This document shows positions 34,382 to 45,737 of a stretch of 64,000 bases of DNA, one piece after another (the first letter of the stretch is position 1; every line of letters starts with the position of its first letter). Where the stretch lies: positions 1 to 64,000 of the forward strand of contig JAUCBJ010003100.1 of assembly GCA_032718475.1 (NCBI GenBank). Direction: 5' to 3'. The stretch comes from Nemertoderma westbladi. Its lineage: Eukaryota; Xenacoelomorpha; Nemertodermatida; Nemertodermatidae. The notes beneath the pieces were generated by a model that was given only the letters and a program-made list of their open reading frames with translations, was not told the DNA's origin and did not search any database. Position numbers and translations under genes: made by a program.

Positions 34382-35332
34382 ATGTATTCACCGTCGTCTT
34401 CATTAAACTACCGGTACTCTTCCGTTGATTCTGTTATTTCAAATGATGAGCGGAGACTCGCCGAGGAGCTAGCTGCCACGCAGTCATTGTTTAATAACAA
34501 CATCGACGCTATATGCGACAAATATTCCCGCGATCCAGCCGATGGTGTGGCCGACCAATGGGGTGGTCTGGACCCCAACGAGTGCTTCTCTTTCGGAGAA
34601 AGCGGTAGCTCCGATGTCTTCGTTACAACTGCACTCGACTGGGATCGTGAATTGTTCAGCAAGCCAGTCAGGGTGATACTCGATGGCCATTCCACAAGGA
34701 AAGAGACACGGAAAATGGAACATCGAAAACGACTCAAACTGAAGAAAATATTGAAATCCCGTTCCTTAGGCCTAATCGACGATTTGACGAAGGGTTTGCA
34801 GGTAGATGGCGATTTATCAATAATTACCGGAGATAGCGGCAGCGATGAGATCGAATTAAAGTCGGAAAGTTTATATTCGTCGTCGGAAGGAAATTCCCGT
34901 AGTACAGAATTACTTTGCAACCAAGAGACTCTCCGTTATTCCGATGGATCTACGGACCTTATAGATGATATTAATTGTAGGATGGCATTGGTTGGGACTG
35001 CGGACGACCGCTGTACCGAATCGGAAGAACCCAGCGTCTCTATGTCGTTTATCGACAAGTTTTCCCGAGCTGATCTCTCGACCCCGGCCGAATCGCTCCC
35101 TCCACTGGATCCCCGTCGGGGCCGTGGTGCCGAAGACAACGAACTATTCGCTAGAGACAGCAGCATCCCCACCACCGCCAATCCACGTAAGAATCCTACG
35201 CCGTTCCAGCGACGATATCCCAAAGCCGAAGTGGTGCGTAGTAGCGACGAACGCGTGGTGGCGGTTTATAGTGACTACGCTAACGGCTGCAGTTCGCCCT
35301 TCCAGCGAACCCCTCCTACAACGGGTAGTTGA
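34382..35332 (+). CDS. Single-exon hypothetical protein, 316 aa
   Basis: Not recognised. It opens at ATG 34382 and ends at TGA. It is Ser/Asp/Arg-rich and probably largely disordered. The N-terminal third has a helical-looking stretch (ERRLAEELAATQSLFNNN). A strongly basic patch (KMEHRKRLKLKKILKSRS, about residues 110-127) could be a nuclear localisation signal. Acidic-serine tracts follow, and the C-terminal part has PRKNPTPFQRRYPK and SSPFQRTPP, a repeated PFQR motif. There is no signal peptide or membrane segment. Base composition is more balanced than the surroundings and no transposon motif is seen, so a host gene is likely. It stands alone between repeats, with AATAAA-type words downstream. 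Confidence 0.65.
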   Translation: MYSPSSSLNYRYSSVDSVISNDERRLAEELAATQSLFNNNIDAICDKYSRDPADGVADQWGGLDPNECFSFGESGSSDVFVTTALDWDRELFSKPVRVILDGHSTRKETRKMEHRKRLKLKKILKSRSLGLIDDLTKGLQVDGDLSIITGDSGSDEIELKSESLYSSSEGNSRSTELLCNQETLRYSDGSTDLIDDINCRMALVGTADDRCTESEEPSVSMSFIDKFSRADLSTPAESLPPLDPRRGRGAEDNELFARDSSIPTTANPRKNPTPFQRRYPKAEVVRSSDERVVAVYSDYANGCSSPFQRTPPTTGS

Positions 35333-36514
35333 CAGCAAACAGCTCTCTCTGTGTCTGGACAAGCTTCGCTATATCTAATGAATTAGTAATTCAACTAGTT
35401 GAATTTATTGTTTTCCATTTTTACGTGTAAATTTCACAGATAAATCTGCAAATCCCCAAGATGTGAATAATTATGCAAGGTTATTAGTTAACTATTGGAA
35501 TTTCGTTTTGGGTTGTATTTGTGATTGAGAGTTTTGTATATCCAGTTCCATATTTTATGTATAGTTTGGGCCGCGAGCTTCGAATTTTAATGGAAGTACA
35601 ATTTATTGTCACATTATATCAACTATCAACTTAAGACCTTGTACTGTAAATTTGTAAATTTTTGTAGATTTGTATAATATAGGCCTACTAATATACTTGT
35701 CTGTAGTATCTGTATCTGTATGTAATATCCAAAGCTAGCCTAGGATACATAGGATAATAGTAAATCTAATCTCGTTCAACTCGAGTATTGCTGACAGGTA
35801 ATATTAATTAAATTATCTGATAATACAGCGGTAATTGTGACGTGCTTCCTCGTTCTTTCCATTTCTCAATATAACAGTGGCAGTGACAATATATTTAGTG
35901 CGATTCTGATCATTATAATAAATAGGTTTAATCTTACCATGTTGATTTTTTCTCTTCGTCAATAATATAATATAATATTACTATTAGTTTAGTTTAGTTA
36001 TAGTTTGAAATTAATATTGTTAATATTTGCTATTACATAACGTTGATCTATGGTAATCGTTTTATAAGTGTAACATTTCTTTACGCGAACTTTTTTCTCG
36101 GTGTGCGTGAGACATGCAAAATAACTAGCGGTAGTGTCATTGCATATTGAGTCACCGAGTAAAAAACAACGGTAAAAATATTTCGAGATTAAAAATATCG
36201 TGAGTATACAATAAATTTCGCGTACAATTGTTTTAGTATTTCATCTTGTTTAACGTTGAGTTGATGTTAATGCAATGTATTGGAATATTATAATATTGGT
36301 CTGTACTTTACCAGCCATTATTCTATTGTTGCATCCCTTTAAATTCTTACTATGTACGGAAGATAATAATCACATGTCCTTTAGATATATATCGCACGAT
36401 ATATAGTTCGTGAATCATACACAATGCGATGATTACAGAAAATTAAGACCCATTAAATTGACTAGTATGAAATTATTTGGTGTGTAACACCACTGATCCG
36501 ATTCGAGAAGATTG
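35333..36514. other. Likely 3' UTR and AT-rich spacer
   Basis: AT-rich, no frame of note. AATAAA occurs near 35918 and 36210 and could serve the upstream gene; no other feature seen. Confidence 0.4.
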
Positions 36515-37265
36515 AGTTAGCGGCTATGAAGATCCTCTACCAGGCGTACGTCAGCACCTTCTGTGACCCAATCTGCGCTATGCTATGAAGATCCTCTACC
36601 AGGCGTACGTCAGCACCTTCTGTGACCCAATCTGCGCTATGGAATTATTAGTTAGCGGCTATGAAGATCCTCTACCAGGCCTACGTCAGCACCTTCTGTG
36701 ACCCAATCTGCGCTATGGAATTATTAGTTAGCGGCTATGAAGATCCTCTACCAGGCGTACGTCAGCACCTTCTGTGACCCAATCTGCGCTATGGAATTAT
36801 TAGTTAGCGGCTATGAAGATCCTCTACCAGGCGTACGTCAGCACCTTCTGTGACCCAATCTGCGCTATGCTATGAAGATCCTCTACCAGGCGTACGTCAG
36901 CACCTTCTGTGACCCAATCTGCGCTATGGAATTATTAGTTAGCGGCTATGAAGATCCTCTACCAGGCCTACGTCAGCACCTTCTGTGACCCAATCTGCGC
37001 TATGGAATTATTAGTTAGCGGCTATGAAGATCCTCTACCAGGCGTACGTCAGCACCTTCTGTGACCCAATCTGCGCTATGCTATGAAGATCCTCTACCAG
37101 GCGTACGTCAGCACCTTCTGTGACCCAATCTGCGCTATGCTATGAAGATCCTCTACCAGGCGTACGTCAGCACCTTCTGTGACCCAATCTGCGCTATGCT
37201 ATGAAGATCCTCTATCAGGCGTACGTCAGCACCTTCTGTGACCCAATCTGCGCTATGGAATTATT
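36515..37265 (+). repeat. Tandem repeat with mixed 59-bp and 76-bp units
   Basis: Units begin GCTATGAAGATCCTCTACC. Short units (59 bp) follow each other directly; long units carry 17 extra bases (GGAATTATTAGTTAGCG). Both types are interspersed across about 11 copies. The shared part encodes MKILYQAYVSTFCDPICAM on the plus strand with coding-like composition. It may derive from a gene exon that I do not recognise. Confidence 0.9.
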
Positions 37266-37463
37266 GTCTACTAAAGCTACATTCTATAGCTATAAAATTA
37301 TTGATATACTAAAGCACTACGCACTTTCCTATGCATCCATTTGTGGATATAGGTTATCCTTATCCTGTATAGTATTGAGGTACTTATACATAATTCATTT
37401 GTTACCTAATTCCGACCTTTAGTTGTTATTGAGAGGCATAAATTACCATTTTAATTATTACAA

Positions 37464-38717
37464 GAAAGGCATTTCCTAAAGGAAATGCAACCACGAAGCT
37501 AAGGAAAATTAAACAAACTTTCATTCATCAGTTCATTGCTTTACAGAGTTAAGAGGCATATGCCTTTAAAACTCATATTACCATGGCAACCGGAGTTTTC
37601 TAGAACTGCTGAGGTTTACATTACGATCCGGTTTGTGGTTCCAGGTGACACATACTTCAATTCAGTTTCATTGAGTAGTTAATGTGCAAAACTAAGGATT
37701 TAATTGTTAAAACGTCTGTTTGTAGTGGTTGTCATGGAAACTGAAAAATGGAACAATTTAAATTGGATGCGGAATTAGTGATATAGTGGGGGTAGGGATT
37801 GGTCCCAAGTCGTAATACCTTAAAGTTATGCTTCAAATAACCATTTTATAAATTTGAACATCTGTTTAGCATGGTTGCCCTGGTAACTGGATTTTTTAAT
37901 TATCCTCAATGAGCTCCACTATTGTCCTTATCATTGAGTTGAGAAACCCCAAGTTTATATCTATTGTGGTTATTCTATAAATAGAGTTATGAATATAGAC
38001 TTGAATTATATAATCTGTAATAAACTCCAGTTACCACGGTAACTAGATATTTCTGGAATGTTTTGAGTTTCACTAAAAGTTCCAACTAGTGGTCTAGTTA
38101 ACACATTCCCAGTTCCGTAAAATTTTATCGCGAAGTCTATGTACAAATGAGTTATTTTTGTATAAAAACATCTGTTTTCAGCGGTTGTCATGGTAACTGC
38201 AAAATTAAACAATGAAATTCGGACGTAGAATAAGTTATATAGTGGGGGTAGGGGTTGGTCCCAAGACATAATACCGTAACCTTAGGCTTCAAATTAACAT
38301 TTTATAAATTTTAATATCTGTTTAGCCCGGTTGCCAAGGTTACTGGATTTTCTATTCAACCTCAATCGGCTCTGCTGCGGACCTTATAGTTGAGTTGAGA
38401 AACCCCAAGTTTATATCTATTATAGTTTTCCTACAAATAGAGTTATAAATATTGACTTGAAATACATAGACTTTTTTCTAAGTCCGTTGCCATGGAAACC
38501 AGATTTTTCCTGGATATGAGACCCATCCCACACGACGCGCCTTGATGAGTAGTATATACATGCAAAATTTCAGGGTACTTTTAAAGGCTAGTTTTTTCAC
38601 CGGTCAAAAAACACTAAATCTGCCTCACACAAGTAAAATAGCCCACTATGAATAGACCATCTCAGCTAAGGAAAATCTTTCTTAGCGAAAGTAGTTGATT
38701 TTCCTTAACTTCGTGGA
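37464..38717 (+). mobile_element. X-box repeat element, copy 1
   Basis: Starts AAGAAAGGCATTTCCTAAAGG, then CCACGAAGCTAAGGAAAA. Ends TTTTCCTTAACTTCGTGGA, the inverted form of the latter with one change. Internal 150-bp subrepeats carry GTTGCCATGG-type palindromes. No coding capacity. Confidence 0.85.
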
Positions 38718-38794
38718 CACAGTCAAAAATAGACAATTTTAAATTTTGCGCGGGAAGGTTTAAAAACTTTAAATGCATTTTACTGGTCTTTATT

Positions 38795-40084
38795 ACGAGA
38801 AAGGCATTTCCTAAAGGAAATGCAACCACGAAGCTAAGGAAAATTTAACAAACGGCCACACTTTGGTTCGTTGCTTAGCCTCGTTTAGTAGCATTTGTCA
38901 ATAATTAACTTCTATTCCCATGGAAACTAGAGTTCTCTGGAACTGTTGCTTTAACCTTTGAAAAAAAATTCAGTACAGATTGTGGTTCAGATAACACATA
39001 TACTGAGTTTCAGAAAATATTGTAGTTTATGTCCAAATTACCGATTTTCTATCAAAATGCATCTGTTTGCAGTGGTTGTCATGGAAACTGAAAAATAGAA
39101 CAATGTAATTCGGATGCAGAATAAGTCATAATAATAATAATAATAAGTCATATAATGGGGGTAGGGGTTAGTCCCAAGTCATAATACTATTAACTTGTGC
39201 TTCAAATTATCATTTTATGAATTTTAACATCTGTTTAGACTTGTTGCTATGGTAATTGTATTTTCTAATTAACCTCAAACGGCTTGGATATGGATCATAT
39301 AGATGAGTTGCAAAACCCCAAGTTTATATATATTACAGTTTTGCTACAAATAGAGTTATCAATATAGACTTGAATGAGATAGAGTTTAATAAACTACAGT
39401 TACCATGGTAACTAAATTTCTGGAATAATTTAAGTTTCACTAAAAGTTCCAACTAGTGGTCCAGATAACACATACCCAGTTTTGTAAAATTTTATCGCGA
39501 AGTCTATGTCCAAATGAATAATTTTTGTATAAAAACATCTGTTTTCTGCGGTTGTCATGGTAACTGAAAAATAGAACAATGTAATTCGGATGCAGAATAA
39601 GTTATATAGTGGGGGTAAGGGTGGGTCCCAAGTCATAACACCTTGCCCTTAGGCCTCAAATTAACATTTTATAAATTTTAACATCTGTTTATCCTGGTTG
39701 CCAAGGTAACTGGATTTTCTATTTAACCTCAATCGGTTCTGCTATGGACCTTATAGTTGAGTTGAGAAACCCCAAGTTTATATCTATTATAGTTTTCCTA
39801 CAAATAGAGTTATAAATATTGACTTGAAATACATAGACTTTTTTTGAAGTCCGTTGCCATGGAAACCAGATTTTTCCTGGATATGAGACCCGGCCCAAAA
39901 GATGCGCCTCGACGAGTAGTACATACATGCAAAATTCCAGGGTACTTTTAAAGGCTAGATTTTTCTGGAGTCAAAAAACACTAAATCTGCCCCATACAAG
40001 TAAAATAGCCCACTATGAATAGACCATCTCAGCTAAGGAAAATCTTTCTTAGCGAAAGTAGTTGATTTTCCTTAGCTTCGTGGA
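38795..40084 (+). mobile_element. X-box repeat element, copy 2
   Basis: Same ends and layout as copy 1; separated from it by 77 bp of unrelated AT-rich sequence. A short AAT microsatellite lies near 39130. Confidence 0.85.
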
Positions 40085-40239
40085 TTTCTCGATTTTGGGA
40101 TTTTCTAAATTTTTTAAAATGCTACTCCTCCGCCATTTCTCAATGGACTTTGATTCTGTTTCTTTTGCTCTGCTCATAAACTCAATAAGAATATAATTCT
40201 TTGACAGAATTTCGAAACTAGAATTTGTTCTCATTTTAT

Positions 40240-41500
40240 ACGAGAAAGGCATTTCCTAAAGGAAATGCAACCACGAAGCTAAGGAAAATTAAACAAACGG
40301 CCACACTTTGGTTCGTTGCTTAGCCTCGTTTAGTAGCAATTGTCAATAATTAACTTCTATTCCAATGGAAACTAGAGTTCTCTGGAACTGTTGCTTTAAC
40401 CTTTGAAAAAAATTCAGTACAGATTGTGGTTCAGATAACACATATACTGAGTTTCAGAAAATATTGTAGTTACCGATTTTCTATCAAAATGCATCTGTTT
40501 GCAGTGGTTGTCATGGAAACTGAAAAATAGAACAATGTAATTCGGATGCAGAATAAGTCATATAGTGGGGGTAGGGGTTAGTCCCAAGTCATAATACTAT
40601 TAACTATTAACTTGTGCTTCAAATTATCATTTTATAAATTTAAACATCTGTTTAGACTTGTTGCTATGGTAACTGGATTTTCTAATTAACCTCAAACGGC
40701 TTGGATATGGATCTTATAGATGAGTTGCAAAACCCCAAGTTTATATATATTACAGTTTTGCTACAAATAGAGTTATCAATATAGACTTGAATGATATAGA
40801 GTTTAATAAACTACAGTTACCATGGTAACTAAATTTCTGGAATAATTTAAGTTTCACTAAAAGTTCCAACTAGTGGTCCAGATAACACATACCCAGTTTT
40901 GTAAAATTTTATCGCGAAGTCTATGTCCAAATGAATAATTTTTGTATAAAAACATCTGTTTTCAGCGGTTGTCATGGTAACTGAAAAATAGAACAATGTA
41001 ATTCGGATGCAGAATAAGTTATATAGTGGGGGTGGGGGTTGGTCCCAAGTCATAACACCTTGCCCTTAGGCCTCAAATTAACATTTTATAAGTTTTAACA
41101 TCTGTTTATCCCGGTTGCCAAGGTAACTGGATTTTCTATTTAACCTCAATTGGCTTTGCTATGGACCTTATAGTTGAGTTGAGAAACCCCAAGTTTATAT
41201 CTATTATAGTTTTCCTACAAATAGAGTTATAAATATTGACTTGAAATACATAGACTTTTTTCTAAGTCCGTTGCCATGGAAACCAGATTTTTCCTGGATA
41301 TGAGACCCGGCCCAAAAGATGCGCCTCATCGAGTAGTATATACATGCAAAATTTCAGGGTACTTTTAAAGGCTATTTTTTTCCGGAATCAAAAAAAACTA
41401 ATCTGCCCCATACAAGTAAAATAGCCCACTATGAATAGACCATCTCAGCTAAGGAAAATCTTTCTTAGCGAAAGTAGTTGATTTTCCTTAGCTTCGTGGA
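40240..41500 (+). mobile_element. X-box repeat element, copy 3
   Basis: Same ends; 155 bp of non-repeat sequence precedes it. It lacks a short segment near 40470 that is present in copies 2 and 5. Confidence 0.85.
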
Positions 41501-41512
41501 ACCAAATATGTA

Positions 41513-42788
41513 CTAGAAAGGCATTTCCTAAAGGAAATGCAACCACGAAGCTAAGGAAAATTAAACAAAGGGCCACAATTTGGTTTGTTGCTTAGCCTAG
41601 TTTAGTAGCATTTGCCAATAAATAACTTCTATTCCCAGGGAAACTAGAGTTCTCTGGAACTGTTGGTTTTACCTTTGAAAAAACATTCAGTCCAGATTGT
41701 GGTTCAGATAACACTTTCCGAGTTTCAGAAAATATTGCAGTTTATGTCCAAATTACCGATTTTCTATCAAAATGCATCTGTTTGCAGTGGTTGTCATGGA
41801 AACTGAAAAATAGAACAATGTAATTCGGATGCAGAATAAGTCATATAAGCGGAGTAAGTCTTGGTCCCAAGTCATAATACTATTAACTTGTGCTTCAAAT
41901 TATCATTTTAAAAATTTTAACATCTGTTTAGTCTTGTTGCTATGGTAACTGGATTGTGTAATTAAGCTCGAATGGCTTGTACATATATGGACCTTATAGA
42001 TGAGTTGCAAAACCCCAAGTTTATATATATTACAGTTTTGCTACAAATAGTGTTATGAATATAGACTTGAATTATATAGACTTTAATAAACTACAGTTAC
42101 CATGGTAACTACTGTAGATATTTCTGGAATGTTTTGAGTTTCACTAAAACTTCCAACTAGTGGTCCAGATAACACATACCCAGTTTCGTAAAATTTTATC
42201 GCGAAGTTTATGTCCAAATGAATAATTTTTGTATAAAAACATCTGTTTGCAGAGGTTGTCATGGTAACTGCAAAATAAAACAATGAAATTCGGACGCAGA
42301 ATAAGTTATATAGTGGGGGTAGGGGTTGTTCCCAAGTCATAACATCTTAACCTTAAGCTTCAAATTAACATTTTATAAATTTTAACATCTGTTTAGCCCA
42401 GTTGCCAAGGTAACTGGATTTTCTAGTTAAACTCAATCGGCTCTGCTATGGACCTTATAGTTGTGTTGAGAAACCCCAAGTTTATATCTATTATAGTTTT
42501 CTTACAAATAGAGTTATAAATATTGACTTGAAATACATAGACTTTTTTCTAAGTCCGTTGCCATGGAAACCAGATTTTTCCTGGATATGAGACCCATCCC
42601 ACACGATGCGCCTCGACGAGTAGTACATACATGCAAAATTTCAGGGTACTTTTAAAGGCTAGTTTTTTCCGGAATCAAAAAAAAACAAATCTGCCCCATA
42701 CAAGTAAAATAGCCCACTATGAATAGACCATCTCAGCTAAGGAAAATCTTTCTTAGCGAAAGTAGTTGATTTTCCTTAGCTTCGTGGA
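41513..42788 (+). mobile_element. X-box repeat element, copy 4
   Basis: Same ends; only 12 bp separate it from copy 3. The most diverged of the five. Confidence 0.85.
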
Positions 42789-42972
42789 TGAGAAAAGATT
42801 TTCTAAATTTTGAATTAAGAAAAGTGCCCTAAAAATTTAATTTTTGTGAAATTTGAAAATGTAAAAAGGACATAAATGATTTCATAAATAAGTTAGTTAG
42901 CTTATATTTATGTTGGCGTTTGGAGCCATGTTATAATAATATAGCTTGGCCCAACTGGTTATTAATAGCTAT

Positions 42973-44240
42973 ACGAGAAAGGCATTTCCTAAAGGAAATG
43001 CAACCACGAAGCTAAGGAAAATTAAACAAACGGCCACACTTTGGTTCGTTGCTTAGCCTCGTTTAGTAGCATTTGTCAATAATTAACTTCTATTCCCATG
43101 GAAACTAGAGTTCTCTGGAACTGTTGCTTTAACCTTTGAAAAAAAATTCAGTACAGATTGTGGTTCAGATAACACATATACTGAGTTTCAGAAAATATTG
43201 TAGTTTATGTCCAAATTACCGATTTTCTATCAAAATGCATTTGTTTGCAGTGGTTGTCATGGAAACTGAAAAATAGAACAATGTAATTCGGATGCAGAAT
43301 AAGTCATATAGTGGGCGTAGGGGTTAGTCCCAAGTCATAATACTATTAACTTGTGCTTCAAATTATCATTTTATAAATTTTAACATCTGTTTAGACTTGT
43401 TGCTATGGTAACTGTATTTTCTAATTAACCTCAAACGGCTTGGATATGGATCTTATAGATGAGTAGCAAAACCCCAAGTTTATATATATTACAGTTTTGC
43501 TACAAATAGAGTTATCAATATAGACTTGAATGATATAGAGTTTAATAAACTACAGTTACCATGGTAACTAAATTTCTGGAATAATTTATGTTTCACTAAA
43601 AGTTCCAACTAGTGGTCCAGATAACACATACCCAGTTTTGTAAAATTTTATCGCGAAGTCTATGTCCAAATGAATAATTTTTGTATAAAAACATCTGTTT
43701 TCAGCGGTTGTCATGGTAACTGAAAAATAGAACAATGTAATTCGGATGCAGAATAAGTTATATAGTGGGGGTAGGGGTTGGTCCCAAGTCATAACACCTT
43801 GCCCTTAGGCCTCAAATTAACATTTTATAAATTTTAACATCTGTTTAGCCCGGTTGCCAAGGTAACTGGATTTTCTATTTAACCTCAATCGGCTCTGCTA
43901 TGGACCTTATAGTTGAGTTGAGAAACCCCAAGTTTATATCTATTATAGTTTTCCTACAAATAGAGTTATAAATATTGACTTGAAATACATAGACTTTTTT
44001 TGAAGTCCGTTGCCATGGAAACCAGATTTTTCCTGGATATGAGACCCGGCCCAAAAGATGCGCCTCGACGAGTAGTATATACATGCAAAATTTCAGGGTA
44101 CTTTTAAAGGCTAGTTTTTTCACCGGTCAAAAAAAACCAAATCTGCCTCATACAAGTAAAATAGCCCACTATGAATACACCATCTCAGCTAAGGAAAATC
44201 TTTCTTAGCGAAAGTAGTTGATTTTCCTTAGCTTCGTGGA
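42973..44240 (+). mobile_element. X-box repeat element, copy 5
   Basis: Reference copy for the subrepeats. Palindromes start at 43092, 43253, 43399, 43555, 43707, 43853 and 44009. The 3' end has a perfect 14-bp hairpin (44187-44200 with 44220-44233). The minus-strand 68-82-codon frames seen in several copies are explained by homology between copies. Confidence 0.85.
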
Positions 44241-44300
44241 CCCCGCCTACCGGTAGGTAATGCAGTAGGCCTATCTGGCTGTTAGGCAAATTTCCACCTA

Positions 44301-44428
44301 TTGTTTACGTGGTAACCAATGACGCCGTAACTTTACAGCTCGCCGTCATTGGTTACCACATAAACAAGGGACATTACAGCACCCAATACAATACTAAATG
44401 TACAGGCCAATACAATGCTGTAATGTCC
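44301..44428. repeat. Two nested-style inverted repeats (MITE-like)
   Basis: 23-bp arms 44301-44323 and 44345-44367 (one mismatch) contain GGTAACCAATGAC. They are followed by 13-bp arms 44369-44381 and 44416-44428 (GGACATTACAGCA). May be a small fold-back element or regulatory palindromes. Confidence 0.6.
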
Positions 44429-44522
44429 TCAAAAGTTGTAAAGTGCTAAATAACAACTCGCTGTTAATACTAACGGCGTTGTTAATGTTACAATTTTGGA
44501 ATAAAAAATATTACATATATTA

Positions 44523-45005
44523 AGAATGATGTGTCGGATTGTCGATAAAATTGCGCCGCCACAACTCCATAACAGTCATAACATTTGCTAGATCATCCGC
44601 ATCTTCAAGGATAGTGTATTTTAAGAGACGTCTCAAGAAATTCATGGGCTGTCCACCATGCTTATTCACTCCATGAGGACGCTCAAGCACAAGATTATGC
44701 ACTGGCTGGTCCTCACGGCGATAGCAATGTCCTGCAAAGCGAAGGCAGCGCAGTTAAAATGTCAAGCTAGGTGAGACTAATGAAATATCTCCAATGATGT
44801 ATAGAGTCTCATTGGAGATGAGTTCATTGTATTTGACAAAATAAACCCGGCTCAGCATTCTTGTGTAAGCATGCAGAGATTTGGTATGTTCTGCAGTTAA
44901 AGTCCAGTATGGACCCCATTTAAGGGGAATGATTATACTGCACCCCTAATTAATCGAACCTTGAGATTCTGTTTTATTCTATGGGACTTCCAAATCCTGG
45001 ACAGA
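44523..45005 (-). pseudogene. Non-LTR RT C-terminal fragment, second copy
   Basis: Homologous to 11222-11700 in reverse orientation. It encodes HGVNKHGGQPMNFLRRLL and ELWRRNF, ending at the same CATTCTTAA-type 3' end. Frameshifts disrupt the upstream part, and similarity can be followed to the CCAGGATTTGGAAGT word at about 45000. A dead, 5'-truncated LINE copy. Confidence 0.75.
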
Positions 45006-45355
45006 CATACATTCTATTATAAATTAGTGCATTATTGACGCACGTCTGTCTAACGTACTGATATAAATAAGTGCATTATTGGTATTTTCAACTATGTATA
45101 ACTATATATAGTTATACATCACCTTACCTATTATACATCACCTACTCATCACATATTAATACAGTATTTGATTTGCGCACCAACTCCAGATGCCACAGGA
45201 ACTGAGTTTAATTTTTCATTTAATTTAACATCAAACATTTAAAACGGCTATAACATAAACCTTGAGAATCCCACCACACCCATATCTTGTACAGTATAGA
45301 GCTTCTTGTACAGAATCCCACCACCCATCTCTTGTACAGAGTTTCTTCATTATCA
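45006..45355. other. AT-rich spacer, possible 3' UTR of the CUB gene
   Basis: No open frame. ACCCATCTCTTGTACAG occurs in two forms (near 45280 and 45325). If the candidate terminal exon is right, this would be the 3' untranslated part. Confidence 0.35.
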
Positions 45356-45363
45356 TCATATGC
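45356..45363 (-). CDS. Candidate terminal exon of the CUB gene (start only)
   Basis: On the minus strand, TTTCCTTTCAG is a good acceptor. The next bases, GC-ATA-TGA, complete the G left over from the exon at 47044-47212 to Gly, then Ile and a stop. That would end the protein just after the CUB domain. Phase agreement is the only evidence; other downstream exons are possible. Confidence 0.3.
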
Positions 45364-45482
45364 CTGAAAGGAAATCAAACATAAATTTTAGGCTTTTCCA
45401 GCATTTCAATCAAATATATAAAGAGCTCACAAATCAAATCGAACAATAGAACAATGATTACAAACTCATAAAATAATATACT

Positions 45483-45737
45483 AATTTGGTAATTATAATC
45501 ATTATAATCTGTATGTATATATATATGTATATAATTATAATTTGGTAATTATAATCATTATAATCTGTATGTATATATATATGTATATAATTATAATTTG
45601 GTAATTATAATCATTATAATCTGTATGTATATATATATGTATATAATTATAATTTGGTAATTATAATCATTATAATCTGTATGTATATATATATGTATAT
45701 AATTATAATTTGGTAATTATAATCATTATAATCAATA
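45483..45737. repeat. 56-bp AT-rich tandem repeat
   Basis: About 4.5 near-identical units (starts 45483, 45539, 45595, 45651, 45707) with an internal TATATATATATG palindrome. Within the putative last intron of the CUB gene. Confidence 0.9.

Noticed and set aside
39430-43792. Recurrent 68-85-codon minus-strand frames in the X-box elements
   Set aside because: They recur only because the elements are homologous. Their position overlaps the subrepeats, and no known domain or start context supports a protein.
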